From contig CAXNAD020000415.1 of the NCBI GenBank assembly GCA_964200185.2, positions 1 through 20,125 of the forward strand: a stretch of 20,125 nt of DNA, in the 5' to 3' direction. The position numbers and the translations under genes were made by a program. This document shows positions 9,453 to 18,400 of this stretch, piece after piece. Each line of letters begins with the position of its first letter. Within the stretch, counting starts at the first letter, position 1. This DNA is from Choristocarpus tenellus KU-1152. Its lineage: Eukaryota > Phaeophyceae. The notes below the pieces were generated by a model. That model had not been told where the DNA came from. It worked only from the letters and a program-made list of their open reading frames with translations, and made no database searches.

Positions 9453-12400
9453 ATGTCCAACGCTTGCTATGAGTCCGACGATGAAGACATTTGCCCCCTC
9501 TGCTGTGAGGTGCTGGACTTGTCAGACAAGAATTTCATGCCCTGTCCTTGCGGATACCGAGTGTGCATGTGGTGCTGGCATCGCATCAAGGAAAACTACT
9601 CCAACCTTTGCCCAGCCTGTAGGTCCACCTACTCTGATGATCCACACGCCTTCGCAGCTGTGGACAAGGACGCTGTCATCAAGAACGAGAACAAGAAGAA
9701 ACAACGAGCAAAGCAGAAGGAATCTGTTACAGCCAGTGCAGCTGCTGCGGCAACGGCGGCTCGTGAACACCAGCATGCCCTCCATCTCAGGCACTATCAC
9801 CAGCACCAACAGCATCTGCAACACTTGCAGCGTGAGCAACAGCAGCAGGCAAACAGGGGAGGGGGAAATGTTGGAGGGATTGCCAACAGGCGAGATTTGG
9901 CCACGATGCGAGTCGTTCAGCGAAACATTGTTTGTGTCAACAACCTTCCCACCACGCTGGGTTCAGAGGAGGCACTACGCAAGCCCGAGTACTTCGGCCA
10001 ATATGGAAGGATTTACAAGGTTCGTTGCCAGTTCTAAATGTTGAGGTGATAATCTAAGTCGAGTGAATACAGAATGCCCGGTTGCATCTAATATAATATG
10101 TGACTTATGCTCATGTTAATAGTAAGAATTTCAAGGAGTTCAAAAAGTGTTTGTTGCACTGTGAAGATGTTCCTTCATATTTCCTTCCTTAGTATCTTGC
10201 CCTGCAAAATCTCTCTTCGAAGTATATTATGGGTGGGATTATGGAAGCGTTGAACCCATCCTAGTAGTGGTTGGAATTGTTAATTAACTGCCCAGGACCT
10301 GTTCCTGAACCCTTGATAAGCCCTCCATGATTTTGTTTTACCCACTTGCTTTTAAAAAACCTTTGGTGTTGCCCAGATTACTGTTTCAACAGCGCAGGGG
10401 TCAGTCACAGCAAACATCACATTTGCACACAAGAAAGATGCGTTGGCATGCATCCTGGCAGCAGATGGGTAAGAAACAGGAGATTGGCCTGTTTGCTGGA
10501 GATGAAAGCGAACTGTCTTCAATCTGTTGTGATGGTAGAGGAGAAAGTAACTAGTAGGGTATACATACATGGATTCAAGGCTCCCTCTTCTGTGGATTTA
10601 CCTTTGTGGTGGTGTTAATGTTTGTTATCTATTAGTGAAACCATCTTGGGGTTGATTTTAGTTCTTCAGAGGTAGAAGGCCTTTTTGAACCCTTTGCAAT
10701 ATGCACCATGCCAAATGCTGGTAACCCCTCTATGATGATGTGGCTGTAGAAGAGAAGAATAGCTGTGAGCACATTGTTAGCTGAAGTATTCTGCACAGTG
10801 AAAGCTCATGCACCACGAGGCAGTCACGAGGGCCCTTTAAAACCCAACGACACCCCCTCTTAGATGGTATCATTCCTATGTTCTTCAGTAATAAGTAGAT
10901 GTCCTCAGCGCTCATGGAAAATAATTAAGCTGCTTCGGCCCGGTGAATCTCTTGATTGTGGGAATAGGCCTTATTTTGTGGTGTGCAATTTGCACCTGCG
11001 TATTGTTGATACGCAAGTATGTGCAATAAGAGTATGATAGCTCTAGATTATTTTTTTTGTATTGATGGTTATCTGTATGAGAGGTGTGCCAATGTTTTAC
11101 GGGACAGAGTCATCATCTGACTGTGAACAATTACTTCCACTTCACAGTGAATCTTCACAGTTTGGTGAGCGTTTGTGTCCACAGCACGTGGTAGGGTTGT
11201 GTATTTGTGATTTATTCTCCATTACCTCTCTAGTTGCACATTGTGTGTGGTTACATTGGTACACTTCCTCTTACCCCATCTTTGCTATCGGTTTACAGGT
11301 TCTGGTTGGAAGGGCGCCAGCTTAGGGCAAACTTTGGTACCAACAAGTTCTGTGCCACATTCCTGCGTAACTCCCCCTGTACGAATCCGGACTGCCTATT
11401 TCTGCATGAGCTGGGGGAGGAGGAAGATCGCTTCACAAAGGAGGAGGTACTGCAGAGGTCCATCCTTGCACCACCCTTGCGTCCTGGTGTCCCTACTGTG
11501 ACAGGTGAAGGGGGCCCGAGTGGTACAGGCAAGCGGTGCTCTGGAAGTCCAGTTCTCCCTCCTCCTGTGTATGAGGCACCTGAACGGGTAGGTACTGCAT
11601 TGGGTGGGATTGGGATGTCAGCGGCAACTCAGGCAGGGGGGCAAGGGGTTGCAACTTCGGCGCAGGCTGGGGCGGGGCGAGTGGTTAGGGCAGGAGTAGG
11701 ACAGAAGGTGAGTGTGCAACACCAGAGGAGGGAGGAGAGGGATAGGCCACAGGCGCAGGTTCAGCAGCAGGGACATCGACAGCGAGAGTTGGATACACAC
11801 CAGGTGAGCTGGACGTGTTTGGGGTTTGGGGTTTGGGGTTTGTAGGTGTTGATGTACCCTGCTATTGTGGAGCTGCAATATTCTGTTCTTCTGTGCCTTC
11901 TGGAGTGAAGGTGTCACCTGTTCCTATTGGTGATCGATTATTATGATGAGCTTAGTTTAATGTACTTTATTGTCTCAGTTCCCTGCTCTTTTTCAATTGG
12001 AGTTGATTATCAATATTCCTTGTGCTGTGATATTTGAGTCCTTGACTATTGAGTGTACTTGGTGTCAAGTTATTAAATGGCATTGGTTGTTTCGAGTAGA
12101 GTGCTCTGTCATCAAGAATGATAAGAACATGTTAACCTCTCTCGGACTGAGAGGTCTTTTAAAGCTGTTAATGTAGGATTTACTTGGAAATGAAACAAGC
12201 GCTCTGTTGTGAAAGTTTTTTCGTGTGCTATTGGAGAGTTTATGAAATTCACAGTATTTGTTGCTCTAATATTATCACCAAACTCTATTAGTATTTCTAA
12301 ATGGTTCTTTAACCAAGGTACCTACCTTCCTTAAAGATCATTGTAGACATTTGTACAGTGCTGGGAATACAACTGTATTTCAATATGTGTCTGGTTGGAA

Positions 12401-15400
12401 GCCCTTGTCTTTCTGGGTGTTTATGAGTTTGTGTACATGAACTACTTGTATTAACTTTTCGGTGGAGTTAGTAGTTGTGCTATTGCTATTATGGCCTTTA
12501 GCTCTTCCATGTATTTCAGAACATTTTGAGTAAGGTGTTGTAATGTTGTAATGGCAGGGTGGGTATGTATGTTACGTATGCAGTGTAGGTGTAGTAGCAT
12601 TTCATTTGTTAGTCTAACTGATTTATTGTGGTTGATTTATGTGAATTAGTGTAATGCTATTGTACATGTTTTTAGTGATTGTGACCTAAAGTAAAGTAGA
12701 TGGCAGTGGTTGGTACTATGGATGGTTTTGAAAGCATTTGAATACTTATACATATTATTCTTGTTATGATAGTAACCTGTGCTGAGGACTTCGTTGCAGA
12801 AAGCTGATTATTATTACGATTATGATTATAATTATTATAATTATTATTATTATTATTATCAGCTGTCACGATTTGATCACATGTTACACATTTGAAAATA
12901 TCTAGAAAAAAATTATTACCAGTGGGAATTTCTTGTTTTTGTGGAGTAAAGGAATCTGATGTCAGGCAAAGAGAAATTTTTGATGAGAGTGTATTTTGGT
13001 ATTTTTAAATTTGAAACTGCCTTTCAACTATCACTAGTCACTTGCTATCAACTAGGCAATAGGGTATACATATCTACTGTATGCTCCATTCTTCTTCTTC
13101 TTATTACCATTATTGTTATTATTGTTATTATAATGCTCAGAGGTGACTTGTTCAAATGTGTACAGATAGGCATGACTACATTATTTGATGGAACAAATTC
13201 TGTTTGGGTAGGGAGGCGAAATTTTTTTGTGATATTTTACATACTATAGTGTTACATAGTGTTACATACTATAGTGTTACATACTATAGTGTTACATACT
13301 ATAGTGTTACATAGTTAATTGAGTGGTGGTACCAGTGCCTTGACCACGACCGTGCTTACTTCCTTGGTGGTACCTGTCAGATGTCAGTAGTGTGAAATAG
13401 CTTCAGTGTGCTGTACAGTGTGCAGTAAATATTTCACCAGGCACTTGTGATGTGCGATAGACTCAATAATTATATTAAGAATAATAGTGGTAGTGATAAT
13501 TGATAATAACAATTATTACAGTAATAGCAATGTATTGTGAGGATCATAGGCTGTACCAATGGTCTTATGCTCTCTTAATTTAGAGCCTCTCGTGTCTTGT
13601 GAGGATGATCGGTGCCAAGGAGATGTTTTTACTGTTTATAGTGTTTTTTATTTTTTATTTTTATTCCTCCTGTTCTTATTGTGAATTTTACATCTTGTTT
13701 TACTAAAAATAGACCTGCTCAGACTGGATTAAAAAAAATCGATTCCCTAAATGAGTTTCTGTTGTTAGTATTAGTATTATTAATAGTAATAGTAATAGGT
13801 GTATAATAGTGATTGTGAATCAACAGGACGTACAATATATTTATAATTTAGTGATGATTGTTGCTTGTTGGGGTTCTGGCACACCATTGGAACACGTGAT
13901 GCACTAACACGTGACTAACATGTGACTAACACGTGACTAACATGTGACTAACACGTGACTAACATGTGACTAACATGTGACTAACATGTGACTAACACGT
14001 GACTAACACATGACTAACATGTGACTAACACGTGACTAACATGTGACTAACATGTGACTAACACGTGACTAGTTAGGTACAGGCCAACTGCTTGGTTTGA
14101 AATGAAGTAACCAGTTGGTCTTTGTGTTGTTGGTAGACGGGCTAGGGGTTGGCTGACATAATCGGCCACTTTCACTGTGAACAGCAAGCAAGGCACAGTT
14201 TTAGATGAGACAGTAAAGGAGGAAAGAAAAAGAAAGAGGACTATATCACGATATGGAAATTGGCATGACAGCTTGCCTGATGATGATGATAACAGTAATG
14301 ATATGGAAAGTGGCATTAATAATGTGGAAAGTCTGGCTTTTGTGAGGTGCTGTATCCCTAACCCTTAACCCTTGACCTCAATTACCACATATCAAGGATT
14401 GCCTTCTCAAGGTTATTGATTGGAAAGAAAACTTGGACAATGGAAGTAAAAATGTGATGGTGATTCTAGTCTTTATTCAACATCAATAGCTGTTGTATGG
14501 TCCATTCAACACAATTTTTAATCAATAGGTATCAATATATGTGAATGCCTGGTGTTGTGAATGGGAGTGATCCAGTTGAATGAGTCCATCCCGTCAAAGA
14601 GTTAAAACAGTGACAATTGTAAAAAAACTTTTTTTGTTTTTGTTTCTCTGTGTGATGTGCATTTATTTTTTTGAATTTTGTTTGAAACAATAAATATGTG
14701 ATCCTTGCCCTTGTCTCACTCAACTCAATCAAGTAAATGATATATTGTTGAGCTGATTTATGATCTGAAAAACCCATAAAATCTTTCTGTTGTCAAGGAT
14801 AGAATTTCACAATATGTTTGGAATATTGTATTATATTGTATTGTAACCCTAACCCTATTGTTTGGAAGGTGTAAGAAAGAAAAATACAGCAATGTGAGCT
14901 AGTGTTTGAAATTGGATACAGAGAAATGATACACATTTGACCAAGAGATAACTGCATTGCAGTCTCCTGCAATGATGTTGTGTCAACCTAAAAATGATAA
15001 CGTTTTGTTTGGTGATCTGAGACTTCATTATTACTATACTTCATTTACTATTGATAACATTGCTATTTAATAATATTCAGGAACAGATTTATACCAACTA
15101 TCTGGAGGTTTGTGAAATTTTTTGGAAAAATAATAATAAAAATAACAAAAATAAAATAAAATTATAATACCATGAATGAGTCGTAGCTGTAAGTATATCC
15201 AGATTGACAAGATGATGTAGGTATAAGTGAGATGACTCAAAAACCATGCCACAAGCTCCAGAGTCGGATTGGTACCTTCAGATCAGACCAGAGAGACTTA
15301 GAGTGTCTCACAGGTCTTGTTAAGTATTGTTAAGTGTTGCTAAGTATTGCTAAGGACGTAACATTTTGGAATCGTTTCCCCTGAATCAAAACACAAAACA

Positions 15401-18400
15401 CAAAACACAAATAGGGACGAAGCAGCATATTGGATTCAGTTTTGTCCTTTCAAAATTGGTCCCAATGTGGAGATAGGATGTGTGATCCAGTTAATATTGT
15501 TGAAACATAAATAAATAAAAAAAATGGAATTTATTTGACCTTCGTTGAATCATTAAAAAAAATATTGGAGGCTTCTGCATTTTGAGAAGATCAATCCGAA
15601 TTCTGGTTCAGAACCTTGGTTGTTGAAGAGGGAAAAGAGGTTAGAAAGGAATGGTCCACTGATTTGTCCACACTAATTTGATAACACTACTATTCTGTTT
15701 CTTTTATCCATGAATTTTCTTTTACTTGGAACCTTTTTCATTGATACTTTGGTCCATACATGTTCTACTGATATTTTTATTATTGTCTCCTATATTTATT
15801 CATATTATTTTGGTTGATATCTGAAAAAAGGATACTTTTTGTGAAGATTGTGTTCCATTTGTTTTTATCATTTTCTAATGGTGAAAAAGTTCTTTCAGAA
15901 TGAATGAAACACAGACACTTTTTCATAACTGTATCCAAGAAATTTCCCCACCCCAAATCAAAATCAACACGGTGCAACCCTCAAAATTTGATATTTTAAG
16001 ATAGAACATTACTGTGGGATTTAAAGTATCTCTGTGAGGTTCTTTCTTGGCCAGACCACCCTGTTCTGATCTTCAAGCATACCTTTTTACATTCAGAAAT
16101 AAAATAATTTATTCCTAGGTCATTCAATGGTAAGAGTGTGAAGATGTAGTTGATATTTGTTGATATTTGTTGATATTTGTTGATATTTGTTGATATTTGT
16201 TGATATTAATCAAGATGAATGTTGTTTCTGAAGGTATTGCGGTGTTGATATTTGTTTATTTTTGTAAAAACCCCTTAACATGATATAGAACACAGGTAAG
16301 TTACGACATTAACATGATGGGGGTGTAAGTTGATGTTTCAATTGAACGTGTTCTACCCACAGGTACAAGATGGGTTCTTTGACTTGACTTGACTTGACTT
16401 GACTTGACTTGTGAATGAACTGACCTTGCCAGAGGCGATAAACTTTTGAGTAAATCACACTCTACTAATGTAATTTATAAAGATTGTCCATTCTGCTAAA
16501 TACATAAATATTATATATACATTTGATGCATGATGTGTGCAGGATTATCTTTTTTTGTATGTTGGTTGATTCTGGTTTTATATGATGGTGATACATTCAA
16601 TTTAACTGATAATAATCTGTCCTGAATTATTAATTTCAAAGGGCCACTCATTGGTCCTACTGAAATAGATTGATACTGGCCTCATGCTGTGAATAGATTG
16701 GTACTCAAATCTTTGACAACCCTGGGCTGTTTATGTTTGAAAATAGTTCATGAGACTGAGATATGAGACTGAGAGACGGCCCTGGTCTAGTCGAAATAGT
16801 TGATGGACCCTGTCAGGACGAATTTATCCATGGTTCACCCATCAAGATAAATCATTTGACACACAAGTCACCAATCAAGATATATCATTTCACACGCAGG
16901 TTGACCCGGTCAGAATGCGTGAAGCCTACTCACTTTTATTATTGTTATTAGGCCAAACTGTGGTGTTTCCTACTCATACTTTACAGTATATACTTGGTAC
17001 ACACCGTGTGTAATGAGTGTTATGTGTGTAGTGAGTGTTATGTGTGTAATGAATGTTATGTGTGTAATGAATGTTACGTTCAATTCATATTTTGTTGTGT
17101 TTAGTGTGAATGTCTGTATTAATAATATATAATATCTGTATTAATGATCATTATCACACACTATATATATAATATCTGTATTAATGATCATCATCACACA
17201 CTATATATATAATATCTGTATTAATGATCATCATCACGCACAACATATATAATATCTGTATTAATGATCATCACACACTATACATATTGTGCCCTCCGAC
17301 ATTTGGAAGATGTTGACAGATGTTGACAGATGTTTTCAAATGAAAGACGAGAAGAGACACAGTCATTACCCATCATGCATCAATGGTCAAGTAATATATA
17401 ATTGAATCATCTTTATTTTTCCGCACATGCTGCCTGACTTCGTGTCCATTTGTCAAAATGAATACATAAAAATGTTAAGGTTTTTAAGTACATAAAAATT
17501 GTAGGGGTGTGAATTCAAAGAACACATGGGTACTGTTTGATCAATCAACTTGAAAAAGTTGTATTGTAAAGCTGAAAGGGTTAGGGTTGGATTGAATCTA
17601 AGGTTCACAAGGTGACGGAAGCGAATCATCCAGCACATGTATGAAATAATAATATTAGAATATTATAATATAATCATGTAGAATGAGTTGTTGATTGTTC
17701 TAAGATGACAGGAGTGGACCCTTGTAGTGATGAGGGTTACAAGACTTGTAAGACATTTTGAAATTCCTTTTGTTTTGTTTTCACAATAAGTTAATTTCAA
17801 ATTAAATTGATCGTAACACGTAATACCAACTTCTTACCAAGAATAATTTGTCAGCAAACACTTAATTGTTTGAGATGTTGACTTGTTAGGATGTGTCCAT
17901 TTTAGAGACACTTATCGTGGGTACCGACCAGAATAAAATAAAATAAAATAAAATTAGCTGCTTGGGCTGGTCCGGAGTTGGACCTGTCTAGTGTGTCTGA
18001 ACCAAAAAAAAACATGGGGCAATTTTGAACTGCCCTTGTGAAATGTCACTGGAATTGCTGGGTTGCCCATAGACCGGGCTGTTACAAGACTTTAGAATAC
18101 TTTGGAATGATTTGGTGGAAAACGTTCAGACCTGTGTATTGTGGGACAAAATGAGGGTATGAGTGAAATATAATTTGTAGTGCTTGGTATGGGGTACCAG
18201 TATATTAGGGTTGAAAACCACCTTATCAGTGATCTCTCTCACCCTAATATCTCTTGGACCAGAGTGACAGAACAAAGTTTAGTGCTTTTTTAGTGGCAGT
18301 TAGTACAGGATACATTCATATGTAAGCAAAGGAACAGTGTTTTTTGAGAATGGTGCAGTAGAAATACTTTGTTTTCACTGGGAAGTCAAGAAAAGGACAG

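Noticed and set aside
9337-10044. 235-codon plus-strand frame overlapping the NOT4 first exon
   Set aside because: It is out of frame with the RING and RRM codons, which carry all conserved residues.
10732-10784. Possible C/D box snoRNA in NOT4 intron 2 (ATGATGA ... CTGA)
   Set aside because: No terminal stem pairs outside the two boxes and no internal C'/D' boxes were found.
12959-13249. 96-codon plus-strand frame in the long intron
   Set aside because: It is driven by AT-rich microsatellite (Ile/Val runs) and has no domain or splice sites of matching phase.
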